Source: an uncultured Eubacteriales bacterium
GTDB taxonomy: Bacteria; Bacillota; Clostridia; Lachnospirales; Lachnospiraceae
Direction: 5' to 3'
NCBI GenBank assembly: GCA_900557175.1
Contig: USSL01000012.1
Location: 1-17,869, forward strand
Length of the DNA stretch: 17,869 bases
The notes beneath the pieces are model-generated. The model made no database searches and was not told where the DNA came from. It saw nothing but the letters and a program-made list of their open reading frames with translations. A program made the translations under genes and the position numbers. Positions 1-7,164 of this stretch are shown here, piece by piece (the stretch's first letter is position 1; the number at the start of each line of letters is the position of its first letter).

Positions 1-22
1 TTGTGCAGGCTTTTTTCATTCA

Positions 23-46
23 AAAGTTCGATAAAGATCGAACTTT
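23..46. repeat. Perfect 10-bp inverted repeat (hairpin)
   Basis: A 10-bp arm at 23-32 is perfectly complementary to 37-46 across an AAAG loop. It lies downstream (in the leftward sense) of the terminator that ends the gene at 124-930. It may be a second termination hairpin or the end of a neighbouring transcription unit outside the window. The T-run at about 11-16 may be the tail of another terminator whose stem is off the left edge. No gene is visible in 1-123. Confidence 0.5.
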
Positions 47-56
47 CCTATAAAGT

Positions 57-102
57 AAAAAAATGCAACAGAGAAATTTTAAAAATCTCTCTTGTTGCAT
101 TT
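57..102 (-). terminator. Intrinsic terminator of the leftward YwaF-like gene
   Basis: The arms 61-70 and 93-102 pair over ten bases, with an inner GAGA/TCTC pairing closing an AT-rich loop. Read leftward, the stem is followed at once by a run of T residues (A-run at 57-63 on the plus strand). It sits about 20 bases beyond the stop codon of the gene at 124-930, as expected for a rho-independent terminator. Confidence 0.75.
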
Positions 103-123
103 AATATTACAATGTTCCCCGCT

Positions 124-930
124 TTATCGGCGGCGTCCCCAAAGTCTCACAAGCAGCAGATGGCAGATGAAGCCGCCTAAAACCATTGCCGCGATATAAA
201 TGATATTTCCGGCAGCTATTCCCCACCGCGCGGCAATGTCTCTGAATACAAGCTGTACCGACGGTGTATATGGATCAATGTAAAACATATTGGCGCCGCC
301 GTACGGATGAAAGCACACATTCATCGCTGCTGCCGTGCAGCAGCATACAAAAAACAGCGGCAATATCTTCCGAAAGCTTTTTACCGATGTCACATCCGCC
401 ATATTCGCAAAAATGACAAAAAAGCCGATAAATATGACAAGAATATGCCACAAAACACCGTGAACTGTCAGAATCATATATTTTGAAAAAAAGCCTGACG
501 GATCTGCGAAAGCCATGACCGCACCCATTAAATTAAAATCTGCCATAAATGTACTGAGTATCGTTTCTGCCCGGCCGCCTTTAAGCCATGGCAGTATAAG
601 GCAAAAATACATCGGCAGACTGCAAAGCTGAAACGGCAGCCTGTGCCAGTCATACACACCACCGTCCACAATATAAAAGCAAAAAAGCTGTTTATAAATC
701 TCAGATATCAAAAGCACAAGGCCGACCGCAGACACCGTCCGGCGCCGTACATCGAGAGCACGAACGCAAACCTCAAAGCCCCCCTGTGTTTTCTCATATG
801 CCTTGCGGCCAAGACAACGTGCCGCAAAGTAAGCTGCCCCAATTCCAAACACAGCAACAAATATATGAAAGCTGCCATACAGCGGCGGCACAGGCGCTGT
901 CCATGCCGTCAGACGTAAAAACTTTTCCAT
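124..930 (-). CDS. YwaF / TMEM164-like integral membrane protein (TIGR02206-type)
   Basis: The 268-residue product is almost entirely hydrophobic, with about seven predicted membrane segments separated by short loops. The central DWHRLPFQLCSLPMY segment (about residues 94-108) and the later VHGVLWH segment match my memory of the YwaF family of Firmicutes membrane proteins. That family is now grouped with TMEM164-like acyltransferases. The conserved His and Cys in these segments would be the candidate functional residues. The ATG at 930 has an AGGAG Shine-Dalgarno seven bases upstream. The gene is transcribed alone, divergently from the trp transporter, and ends at a strong terminator. The substrate is unknown; family placement is by sequence memory and the enzymatic role is inference only. 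Confidence 0.75.
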   Translation of the reverse strand: MEKFLRLTAWTAPVPPLYGSFHIFVAVFGIGAAYFAARCLGRKAYEKTQGGFEVCVRALDVRRRTVSAVGLVLLISEIYKQLFCFYIVDGGVYDWHRLPFQLCSLPMYFCLILPWLKGGRAETILSTFMADFNLMGAVMAFADPSGFFSKYMILTVHGVLWHILVIFIGFFVIFANMADVTSVKSFRKILPLFFVCCCTAAAMNVCFHPYGGANMFYIDPYTPSVQLVFRDIAARWGIAAGNIIYIAAMVLGGFICHLLLVRLWGRRR

Positions 931-997
931 GGCCGTCTCCTTTCTGAGATTTTAACCGTTTTACTGCCGGCCCGTCCACCTTTAGCCACAGTATTAC

Positions 998-1006
998 ATT
1001 CTATCA
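998..1006 (-). promoter_or_regulatory. Candidate extended -10 promoter for the YwaF-like gene
   Basis: Read leftward, the sequence is TGATAGAAT, an extended -10 element (TG-N-TAGAAT), about 68 bases upstream of the start codon. The -35 region is poor (TTTTTG at 17 bases), which fits promoters that rely on the extended -10. No other good leftward promoter is seen in 931-1100. Confidence 0.4.
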
Positions 1007-1032
1007 TAACCGAATTTTTCCAAAAATGATAC

Positions 1033-1044
1033 TGTGTATACACA
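1033..1044. promoter_or_regulatory. Perfect 12-bp palindrome TGTGTATACACA
   Basis: This perfect palindrome lies between the divergent promoters of the YwaF-like gene and the trp transporter, about 30 bases upstream of the candidate leftward -10. Its symmetry and position fit an operator for a dimeric regulator. No regulator can be named from the sequence. Confidence 0.35.
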
Positions 1045-1066
1045 TTTTCTGAAAATCATCATATCC

Positions 1067-1099
1067 TATTTTTAAAAAACTGAAATTATTTTTAAAAAA
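1067..1099 (+). repeat. Direct A/T-tract repeats upstream of the T-box promoter (UP-like element)
   Basis: TATTTTTAAAAAA occurs at 1067-1079 and again at 1087-1099, exactly 20 bases apart, about two helical turns. The second copy ends four bases before the TTGACA -35 hexamer. In-phase A/T tracts at this place fit an UP element contacting the RNA polymerase alpha subunits. The role is inferred. Confidence 0.45.
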
Positions 1100-1103
1100 A
1101 GAC

Positions 1104-1132
1104 TTGACATTTGTGTGTTAAAGTATTAGTGT
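1104..1132 (+). promoter_or_regulatory. Sigma-A promoter of the Trp T-box / trpXYZ operon
   Basis: A perfect TTGACA lies at 1104-1109. With a 17-base spacer the -10 would be TAGTGT (1127-1132), a weak match. TATTAG at 1124 is nearer to consensus but its spacer is too short. Transcription would start near 1140, just ahead of the T-box stem I. Confidence 0.6.
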
Positions 1133-1160
1133 AGTAGAAAATAAATTATATCAATCAAAA

Positions 1161-1433
1161 CCGACGAGAAAGAGGAGTAAGCCTTTGTCTGATATCACAG
1201 AGAGCCGCTGATGGTGGGAATGCGGCATGGATGCGCTGGCTGAATGGGCTTTCGAGGGTGCTCTGAAATGACAAAAAGTAGGCAGCACCGGGAACCAAAC
1301 CCGTTATCAATAAGGTGTGCATGTTAGTGCATAAAAGAGTGGACAATTGATTTGTCAATTTGAGTGGTACCGCGATAATAAGATTTTATTACCGTCTCAA
1401 GTGCAGGAAAGCTGCGCCTGAGGCGGTTTTTTG
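1161..1433 (+). promoter_or_regulatory. T-box riboswitch, tryptophan-specific (specifier TGG)
   Basis: This is a complete tRNA-sensing leader. In stem I, GAAAG (1168-1172) pairs with CTTTC (1249-1253), and GCC (1181-1183) pairs with GGC (1238-1240). They enclose an 8-by-8 specifier loop with AGTAA on the 5' side and TGAATGGG on the 3' side, which puts TGG (Trp) at 1245-1247 in the canonical place after GAA. The apical stem is GCCGC/GCGGC (1204-1208/1222-1226), with the AG bulge just before it. Stem II is GGTGCT/AGCACC (1257-1262/1284-1289). The T-box TGGTACCGCG is at 1365-1374. The antiterminator uses TTGAG/CTCAA (1360-1364/1396-1400) and shares bases with the terminator at 1392-1432, so the two exclude each other. 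Uncharged tRNA-Trp should stabilise the antiterminator and switch the operon on. Confidence 0.93.
1392..1432 (+). terminator. T-box leader terminator
   Basis: CCGTCTCA (1392-1399) pairs with TGAGGCGG (1419-1426) through one G-U pair. An inner GTGCAG/CTGCGC helix lies above a short purine loop, and six T residues follow at 1427-1432. The 5' arm is also needed by the antiterminator, which makes this the attenuation switch rather than an end-of-gene signal. Confidence 0.9.
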
Positions 1434-1491
1434 TATATTGCGTATCACGCTTTATCTCCAGCTCGGTTTTGCCAAAACAGGAGGAATCATT

Positions 1492-2511
1492 ATGAAAAAA
1501 AATCTTATCACATCAATCTTTTGTATCTGTATGACCGCCGGCTTACTTTCAGGCTGCGGCAGCAAAAATACCGGTTCACCGGCATCATCCGGCGATGAAG
1601 CGACTTATACAATCGGTATCACACAGTATGCAGAGCACGGTTCTCTTGACAATTGCCGGGAAGGCTTTATTGAAGGCTTGAAAGCCGCAGGCTTTGAGGA
1701 AGGCAAAAACTTGACCATTGACTTCCAAAATGCACAGGCAGATTCAGGCGCTGCAAGCCAGATTGCATCTCAATTTGTTTCTGACAAGGTTGATTTAATA
1801 TGCGCCATTGCCACACCGAGCGCCCAAAGCTGTATCAATGCTGCCATGGATACGGATATTCCTGTGATTTATACGGCGGTGACCGATCCCGTAGCCGCAG
1901 AGATTGCCGACGAAAGCAAAATGCCGACAAAAAATGCAACTGGCACTTCTGACAAGCTCCCTGTAGAGGCACAGCTTGATTTAATCCGCAAAGTATTGCC
2001 TGATGCTAAATCCATCGGTATTTTATATACAACAAGTGAAGTTAATTCAGAATCCGCCATTAAAGAATATAAAGAAAAAGCCGGCGATTACGGCTTTGAA
2101 ATTGTCGAAGCCGGCATCAGTACAACAGCCGATATTCCTTTAGCAGCCGACAATATTCTCTCAAAGGTTGACTGCCTTACAAACCTGACAGACAACACTG
2201 TTGTTCAGGGACTTCCGACCATTCTTGCCAAAGCAAATGAAAAAAACATTCCTGTTTTCGGCAGTGAAATTGAACAGGTAAAGCTTGGGTGTCTCGCCGC
2301 AGCCGGTATTGATTACGTGGAGCTTGGCAAAAAAACCGGTGAAATGGCCGCAAAAGTTTTAAAAGGCGAAGCTTCCGCCAAAGATATGGCTTACGAAACA
2401 TTTGACAGCTACAGCGTTTACTTTAATTCAAAGGCTGCCGAAAATCTTTCGCTGACCGTCGATGAGAGCGTTACAAAGGACGCAGAAATTTTTACAGAAA
2501 TTACAGAATAA
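1492..2511 (+). CDS. trpX: Tryptophan ABC transporter substrate-binding lipoprotein TrpX
   Basis: The 339-residue secreted lipoprotein should deliver tryptophan to the TrpYZ importer. It starts with a lysine-rich signal peptide and a clear lipobox (LLSGC, lipidated Cys22). The rest has the two-lobed periplasmic-binding fold of the ABC_sub_bind/COG2984 family. The ATG at 1492 was chosen because AGGAGG lies seven bases upstream (1479-1484) and the signal peptide begins there. An in-frame extension back to 1360 would run through the T-box terminator and is not real. Members of this family transport various ligands, and the Trp assignment comes from the TGG T-box just upstream. The protein has no tryptophan residue. 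It is followed 27 bases later by the permease gene. Confidence 0.88.
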   Translation: MKKNLITSIFCICMTAGLLSGCGSKNTGSPASSGDEATYTIGITQYAEHGSLDNCREGFIEGLKAAGFEEGKNLTIDFQNAQADSGAASQIASQFVSDKVDLICAIATPSAQSCINAAMDTDIPVIYTAVTDPVAAEIADESKMPTKNATGTSDKLPVEAQLDLIRKVLPDAKSIGILYTTSEVNSESAIKEYKEKAGDYGFEIVEAGISTTADIPLAADNILSKVDCLTNLTDNTVVQGLPTILAKANEKNIPVFGSEIEQVKLGCLAAAGIDYVELGKKTGEMAAKVLKGEASAKDMAYETFDSYSVYFNSKAAENLSLTVDESVTKDAEIFTEITE

Positions 2512-2538
2512 CTTACTTTTCAATGCAGGAGGGCTTTT

Positions 2539-3423
2539 ATGGATATCATTTTAGGCATTTTGGAACAGGGCCTTATTTTCGGAATTATGGCACTTGGTGT
2601 ATATATGACTTATAAAATATTGGACTTTCCTGACCTGACGGTAGACGGAAGCTTTCCTCTCGGCGCCGCCGTGGCTGCAGTCCTTGTAACGAAGGGCATA
2701 AACCCTTATTTGACACTGCTGATTTCTTTTGGCTGCGGCGTCCTTGCCGGTATGCTTACCGGACTCATCCACGTCAAATTAAAGGTGCGCGATTTACTCT
2801 CCGGTATCATTATGATGACCGCTCTTTACACAATCAACTTAAAAATTGCAGGCAAAGCGAACCTGCCGCTTTTTTCAAAAGAAACGATTTTTGACAACCG
2901 TCTGTTAGACAGCTTTGTGCCGGAAAGCATAAAACCTTATATGACACTGATCATTATCATTATTGTCACTTTCATTGCAAAATATTTACTGGACGCCTAT
3001 TTAAAGACAAAATCCGGCTATCTTTTAAGAGCCGTCGGCGACAATGATCAGCTTGTCACCTGCCTTGCCAAAGATGCCGGTCTTGTTAAAATTGTAGGGC
3101 TTGCCCTGTCCAACGGTCTTGTCGCCTTAGGCGGCGCCGTCTATGCCCACGAAGAACGGTTTTTTGATATTTCCATGGGCACAGGCACAATCGTTATCGG
3201 CCTCGCAAGTGTCATTATTGGAACAAACCTTTTTAAAAATATAACTATTTTAAGAGCAACCTCATCGGTGCTTATCGGCTCAATCATTTACAAGGCATGT
3301 GTCGCCGCCGCCATTGCCTGCGGCCTTGATTCATCGAGCATGAAACTGATTACCGCTATTTTATTCTTAATTATCCTTGTTATCAGCATGGACAAAAAAA
3401 GGAAGGTGAAAACAAATGCTTGA
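2539..3423 (+). CDS. trpY: Tryptophan ABC transporter permease TrpY
   Basis: The 294-residue inner-membrane permease has about eight to nine hydrophobic segments and the COG4120 / BPD_transp_2 character of the branched-chain amino acid permease group. The family's N-terminal features GIMALGVYMTYKILDFPDLT and VDGSFPLGAA are present (about residues 15-45). AGGAGG lies six bases before the ATG. The last eight bases overlap the start of the ATPase gene, which implies translational coupling. It should form the membrane channel for tryptophan delivered by TrpX. It has no tryptophan residue despite being a membrane protein, a class that is usually Trp-rich. Confidence 0.88.
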   Translation: MDIILGILEQGLIFGIMALGVYMTYKILDFPDLTVDGSFPLGAAVAAVLVTKGINPYLTLLISFGCGVLAGMLTGLIHVKLKVRDLLSGIIMMTALYTINLKIAGKANLPLFSKETIFDNRLLDSFVPESIKPYMTLIIIIIVTFIAKYLLDAYLKTKSGYLLRAVGDNDQLVTCLAKDAGLVKIVGLALSNGLVALGGAVYAHEERFFDISMGTGTIVIGLASVIIGTNLFKNITILRATSSVLIGSIIYKACVAAAIACGLDSSSMKLITAILFLIILVISMDKKRKVKTNA

Positions 3424-4189
3424 ATTAAAAAATATCAATAAATATTATAATCCGGGAACCGTCAATGAAATGTGCCTTTTTAAGGATTTTAATCTGACGG
3501 TCAATAAGGGCGACTTTGTTTCAATTATCGGCAGCAACGGTTCCGGAAAAACCTCCCTTTTAAATATTATCTGCGGTACAATTCCTGTAGACAGCGGCTG
3601 TCTTATCATGGATGGCAAAGATATTACAAATGAGAAAAGCTATAAGCGCTACCGCCGTATCGGCCGCGTTTTTCAAAATCCGGCGCTTGGTACGTGTCCG
3701 GCAATGACAATTCTTGAAAATATGTCCATTGCTGACAACAAGGCAAAGTCTTTTAACTTAAGACGAGGAACAGACAAAAAAAGAATTGACTATTATAAAA
3801 CACTTTTATCCGACTTAAATCTCGGACTTGAAAATAAACTGGATGTCAAGGTCGGCTCTCTTTCCGGCGGACAGCGTCAGGCAATGGCGCTTTTGATGTC
3901 AACAATGACACCCATTGATTTTCTCATTCTTGACGAGCACACCGCCGCTTTAGATCCAAAAACAGCCGATTTAATTATGGAATTAACAGACAAACTTGTC
4001 CGTGAGAAACAGCTGACGACAATGATGGTTACCCATAATCTCCGCTATGCCGTTGAATATGGCAGCCGGCTTTTAATGATGCATCAGGGCGAGGCTGTCA
4101 TTGACGCCGACGGCAAAGAAAAAAAGCAGCTCACCATCGATGACCTGCTCGGACAATTTAACCGTATCAGCATTGAATGCGGAAACTAA
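3416..4189 (+). CDS. trpZ: Tryptophan ABC transporter ATP-binding protein TrpZ
   Basis: This 257-residue cytoplasmic ATPase (COG1101 type) powers the importer. The motifs are in standard order: Walker A GSNGSGKT (39-46), Q-loop Gln87, signature LSGGQ (149-153), Walker B FLILDE (169-174), D-loop ALDP and switch His207. It starts inside the end of trpY with GGAAGGTG as ribosome binding site. Like its two partners it contains no tryptophan. A bidirectional terminator begins at its stop codon, so the operon is only trpXYZ. The assignment to Trp rests on the T-box, since the ATPase alone does not show specificity. Confidence 0.88.
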   Translation: MLELKNINKYYNPGTVNEMCLFKDFNLTVNKGDFVSIIGSNGSGKTSLLNIICGTIPVDSGCLIMDGKDITNEKSYKRYRRIGRVFQNPALGTCPAMTILENMSIADNKAKSFNLRRGTDKKRIDYYKTLLSDLNLGLENKLDVKVGSLSGGQRQAMALLMSTMTPIDFLILDEHTAALDPKTADLIMELTDKLVREKQLTTMMVTHNLRYAVEYGSRLLMMHQGEAVIDADGKEKKQLTIDDLLGQFNRISIECGN

Positions 4190-4238
4190 AAAAGGCGCAA
4201 GGGGCAGTCTCTGTGATTTGTCCCTTGCGCCATCTTTT
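4188..4238. terminator. Bidirectional terminator between trpZ and nrdG
   Basis: GGCGCAAGGG (4194-4203) and CCCTTGCGCC (4222-4231) form a perfect 10-bp stem. Six A residues precede it (4188-4193) and a T-run follows (4234-4238), so it works for both converging operons. The trpZ stop codon lies in the A-run and the nrdG stop codon abuts the T-run. Confidence 0.88.
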
Positions 4239-4768
4239 TATCCGTTATACCCTTCCATCAAAACAACTTTCCCCTCTTTTAATGACTTCTGAACGTCAAT
4301 CGTGCGCTGGTTTGATGAACCCTTAAACCGCAGAGAAAGGCTTTTTAATTCTTCCACGAATTTGCCGTCCACCATCACATCAAAATAAGATAAAAGCGCT
4401 CTCGTTTCCGGCCACTTCTCATACATATTTTCTAAAATATCCTTATCAAAAAGATAACCGGTAAAACACCATATGCTCTTATGAGGATATGTTTCCCGAA
4501 TACGTTTTACAAGCGGCAGAAGCCCTTTCTGATTGACATACTCCATCGGCTCACCGCCAAGGAGGGTAATGCCGCCCACGTAATCCGGCTTCATATATTC
4601 AATAATCTGATCGGCCTCTTTTTCCGTAAATTCATTGCCGAATTTAAAATCCCACGCTTCCTCGTTGAAACAGTTTTTACAGCGGTGATTACAGCCGCTG
4701 ACAAAAAGAGAAACACGAACGCCCGGACCATTGGCAACATCATATTGTTTAATATCTGCATAATACAT
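4238..4768 (-). CDS. nrdG: Anaerobic ribonucleotide reductase activating protein (radical SAM)
   Basis: NrdG uses S-adenosylmethionine and a [4Fe-4S] cluster to create the glycyl radical on NrdD. The 176-residue product carries CNHRCKNC, the CX3CX2C cluster motif (Cys26, Cys30, Cys33), and GGEP (71-74), which contacts SAM in radical SAM enzymes. The ATG at 4768 gives the typical MYYADIKQYD start with an AAGGAAG site about nine bases upstream. A longer in-frame start at 4861 would overlap the end of nrdD and lacks family similarity. The gene follows nrdD by 17 bases in the same operon. Confidence 0.93.
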   Translation of the reverse strand: MYYADIKQYDVANGPGVRVSLFVSGCNHRCKNCFNEEAWDFKFGNEFTEKEADQIIEYMKPDYVGGITLLGGEPMEYVNQKGLLPLVKRIRETYPHKSIWCFTGYLFDKDILENMYEKWPETRALLSYFDVMVDGKFVEELKSLSLRFKGSSNQRTIDVQKSLKEGKVVLMEGYNG

Positions 4769-4785
4769 GGCAGAAAACTTCCTTT

Positions 4786-6912
4786 CTACAGATGCAGCAC
4801 TCTGGCTTTGATTTCTTTTGTTTTTCCGACGTTCCAGAAGTTTTCGCCGAGGTAGCCGCATGTTCTTCTTGTGACGTTCATTTTGGCGTGATCTTTATTG
4901 CCGCACTGCGGGCATTCCCATTCATTATCATCATTGATGATAATTTCGCCGTCGTAGCCGCACACGTGGCAGTAATCAGATTTTGTATTAAACTCGGCAT
5001 ACTGGATATTGTCATAAATAAACTTGACAACTTCCTCAAGCGCCTCAAGATTGTGACGCATATTCGGTATTTCCACATAAGAAATCGCACCGCCGGAAGA
5101 AATCTTCTGGAACTGGCTCTCAAATGTGAACTTGCTGAAGGCGTCTATTTTTTCGCGGACATCGACATGATAAGAGTTAGTATAATAGCCCTTGTCTGTC
5201 ACATCCTCAATTTCACCGAAGCGCTCCAGATCAATTCTTGCGAAACGGTAGCAGAGTGACTCTGCCGGCGTGCCGTAAAGTCCGAAATGAATACCTGTAT
5301 CTTTTTTCCATGTATCTGTTGCCTCTCTTAAACGGTTCATCACGCGAAGGGCAAATTCAAGTCCTTCAGGCTCTGTATGGCTGACACCCTTCATCAGCTT
5401 TGTCACCTCATAAAGGCCGATATAACCTAAGGAAATGGTTGAATAGCCGTTTAATAAAAGCTTGTCAATCTTCTCACCCTTTTTAAGGCGGGCAATAGCG
5501 CCGTACTGCCAGTGAATCGGACTCACATCCGATGTCGTGCCCATCAATGCATTATGGCGGCACATCAGCGCTTCATAACAAAGGTCAAGACGCTCGTCAA
5601 GAAGCTTCCAGAAAACATCCTCATCACCCTTTGCAATAATACCAATCTGAGGCAGGTTTAAGCTGACAACGCCCTGATTAAAACGTCCCTCAAATTTATA
5701 TTCCCCGTTCTCATCCTTCCACGGTGTTAAGAAGCTCCGGCAGCCCATACAGCTGAAAACATTGCCCTCATAGTTTTCACGCATTTTCTTTGCGGAAATA
5801 TAATCCGGGTAAAGACGTTTTGCAGAGCATTTTACGGCAAGTTTTGTAATATAGTCATACTTTCCGCCCTTTAAGCAGTTATGCTCGTCAAGAACATAAA
5901 TAAGTTTAGGAAATGCCGGTGTGACATAAACACCCATCTCATTTTTAATACCTTCAAGCCGCTGTCTTAAAATCTCCTCGATAATCATGGCATTTTCTTC
6001 CACGTACTCATCGTTCGGATCAAGATTTAAAAACAATGTAACAAACGGTGACTGGCCGTTTGTTGTCATTAATGTATTAATCTGATACTGGATTGTCTGA
6101 ACGCCCGACTTTAACTCATCCTTTAATCTCAGACGGACAATTCTCTCAACGGTTTCATTATCAAGGCTGTCGCCAAATTCCTCTGTCACAGCCGCTTTAT
6201 ATTTATTGTAGCTCTTTCTTAAATATTTTCCGAGATGACGCACATCGACAGACTGACCGCCGTACTGGCTGCTTGCCACTGCCGAAATAATCTGTGTCAT
6301 GACAGTGCAGGCCACCTGAAAGCTTTTCGGACTTTCAATAAGCTTGCCATTCATCACAGTACCATTATCAAGCATGTCTTTAATATTAATGAGACAGCAG
6401 TTAAAAATAGACTGTACAAAATAGTCGGCGTCATGGAAATGAAGCACACCTTCCTCATGCGCTTTTGTAATCTTCTCCGGGAGAAGCAGACGTTTTGTCA
6501 AGTCCTTTGACACCTCGCCGGCAATCAAATCTCTCTGGGTTGAAGCGACAACCGCATTTTTATTGGAGTTTTCCTCCATGACATCCTTATTGCTGTTTTT
6601 AATCAGGCTAAGAATTGAATCATCCGTTGTATTTGCCTTACGCACAAGTTCTCTTTTGTAGCGGTAAATAATATACGCTTTCGCCAAGTCAAACTTACCC
6701 TCTGCCATGAGACGCTGCTCGATAATATCCTGTATATCCTCAACAAGCATACGCTTGCGGTTTTTACTCTCAATATATGTGACAATTTCCTCAATTTTAT
6801 CTTCTGTCACCTTTTCCTCGTCCGGCACCTCTGCATTCGCTTTGCTGATCGCCATTATAATCTTACTCCGGTTATACGCCACTTCCCGTCCGTCTCTTTT
6901 AATAATCCTCAT
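4786..6912 (-). CDS. nrdD: Anaerobic (class III) ribonucleoside-triphosphate reductase
   Basis: NrdD reduces ribonucleoside triphosphates to dNTPs without oxygen, using a glycyl radical made by NrdG. The 708-residue product has an N-terminal ATP-cone (about 1-90, starting MRIIKRDGRE) for allosteric control. The catalytic barrel contains the SCMGCRS segment (Cys388/Cys391), where the family's radical-transfer cysteine lies. A zinc site is formed by Cys648, Cys651, Cys667 and Cys670, and the C-terminal RTCGYLG motif gives Gly686 as the radical site. The start at 6912 is preferred because AAGGAG lies ten bases upstream. An ATG three codons earlier (6921) is only one base from that site. NrdR boxes cover the promoter. 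Length and motifs are complete, so the enzyme looks functional. Confidence 0.95.
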   Translation of the reverse strand: MRIIKRDGREVAYNRSKIIMAISKANAEVPDEEKVTEDKIEEIVTYIESKNRKRMLVEDIQDIIEQRLMAEGKFDLAKAYIIYRYKRELVRKANTTDDSILSLIKNSNKDVMEENSNKNAVVASTQRDLIAGEVSKDLTKRLLLPEKITKAHEEGVLHFHDADYFVQSIFNCCLINIKDMLDNGTVMNGKLIESPKSFQVACTVMTQIISAVASSQYGGQSVDVRHLGKYLRKSYNKYKAAVTEEFGDSLDNETVERIVRLRLKDELKSGVQTIQYQINTLMTTNGQSPFVTLFLNLDPNDEYVEENAMIIEEILRQRLEGIKNEMGVYVTPAFPKLIYVLDEHNCLKGGKYDYITKLAVKCSAKRLYPDYISAKKMRENYEGNVFSCMGCRSFLTPWKDENGEYKFEGRFNQGVVSLNLPQIGIIAKGDEDVFWKLLDERLDLCYEALMCRHNALMGTTSDVSPIHWQYGAIARLKKGEKIDKLLLNGYSTISLGYIGLYEVTKLMKGVSHTEPEGLEFALRVMNRLREATDTWKKDTGIHFGLYGTPAESLCYRFARIDLERFGEIEDVTDKGYYTNSYHVDVREKIDAFSKFTFESQFQKISSGGAISYVEIPNMRHNLEALEEVVKFIYDNIQYAEFNTKSDYCHVCGYDGEIIINDDNEWECPQCGNKDHAKMNVTRRTCGYLGENFWNVGKTKEIKARVLHL

Positions 6913-6940
6913 CCTAATCATTCTCCTTCATCTATATCCC

Positions 6941-6954
6941 ACGCCTTACGGCGT
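6941..6954 (-). other. Small 5'UTR hairpin ahead of nrdD
   Basis: ACGCC (6941-6945) and GGCGT (6950-6954) form a 5-bp stem. In the nrdD transcript the loop reads GUAA, a GNRA-type tetraloop. It sits about 16 bases upstream of the Shine-Dalgarno site. It may stabilise the leader or space the ribosome site; no specific function can be assigned. Confidence 0.4.
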
Positions 6955-7016
6955 CTTTGTTTTTGAACCGATGTCCATTATATCACTGCCTTCCATAAAA
7001 AGCTATACGGAAAACT

Positions 7017-7032
7017 ACACAAAATATAGTTT
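7017..7032. promoter_or_regulatory. NrdR box 1 (promoter-proximal)
   Basis: ACACAAAATATAGTTT matches the 16-base NrdR consensus acaCwAtATaTwGtgt well, with weaker last bases. It covers the candidate -10 element of nrdD. Confidence 0.75.
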
Positions 7033-7052
7033 TTATAAGTTTTTTGACACAA
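7023..7052 (-). promoter_or_regulatory. Promoter of nrdDG
   Basis: Read leftward, TTGTGT (plus-strand 7047-7052) and TATATT (7023-7028) are separated by 18 bases. The -35 lies in NrdR box 2 and the -10 in NrdR box 1, so bound NrdR would block RNA polymerase. The leader would be about 100 bases. Confidence 0.55.
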
Positions 7053-7062
7053 TATATAGTAT
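7047..7062. promoter_or_regulatory. NrdR box 2 (promoter-distal)
   Basis: ACACAATATATAGTAT is a strong match to the NrdR consensus. Its start is 30 bases from that of box 1, about three helical turns, the spacing known for paired NrdR sites. NrdR is a zinc/ATP-cone repressor of ribonucleotide reductase genes; its own gene is not in this window. Confidence 0.85.
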
Positions 7063-7088
7063 TTTTACAAAACCCTTGATTTTACGGC

Positions 7089-7121
7089 AAAAAATCAGGG
7101 TGCCGCAACTGCGACACCCTG
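7089..7121 (-). terminator. Terminator of the nifS-nifU operon
   Basis: CAGGGTG (7096-7102) pairs with CACCCTG (7115-7121), with an inner CGC/GCG pairing. Read leftward, the stem is followed by ATTTTTT (A-run 7089-7094 on the plus strand). It lies about 45 bases past the nifU stop codon and separates it from the nrdD promoter. Confidence 0.85.
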
Positions 7122-7164
7122 AAATCCAATTTGTCAATATGGAATATTTACCAAAAAACAATTT

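Noticed and set aside
1266..1270. GAAATG read as a methionine specifier for the T-box
   Set aside because: It lies outside stem I. The paired helices around 1173-1180/1241-1248 place TGG in the specifier loop.
1360..1491. N-terminal extension of TrpX back to 1360
   Set aside because: It would translate the T-box antiterminator and terminator. The signal peptide and AGGAGG site clearly place the start at 1492.
4481..4855. Rightward open frame of 124 codons
   Set aside because: It is the antisense shadow of nrdG and the nrdD end.
4769..4861. Longer NrdG start overlapping nrdD
   Set aside because: The extra residues do not match the family. The ATG at 4768 has a good ribosome site and the typical MYYADIKQYD beginning.
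4792..5259. Rightward open frame of 155 codons
   Set aside because: It is antisense to the conserved C-terminal part of nrdD, including the zinc site, with no ribosome site or family similarity.
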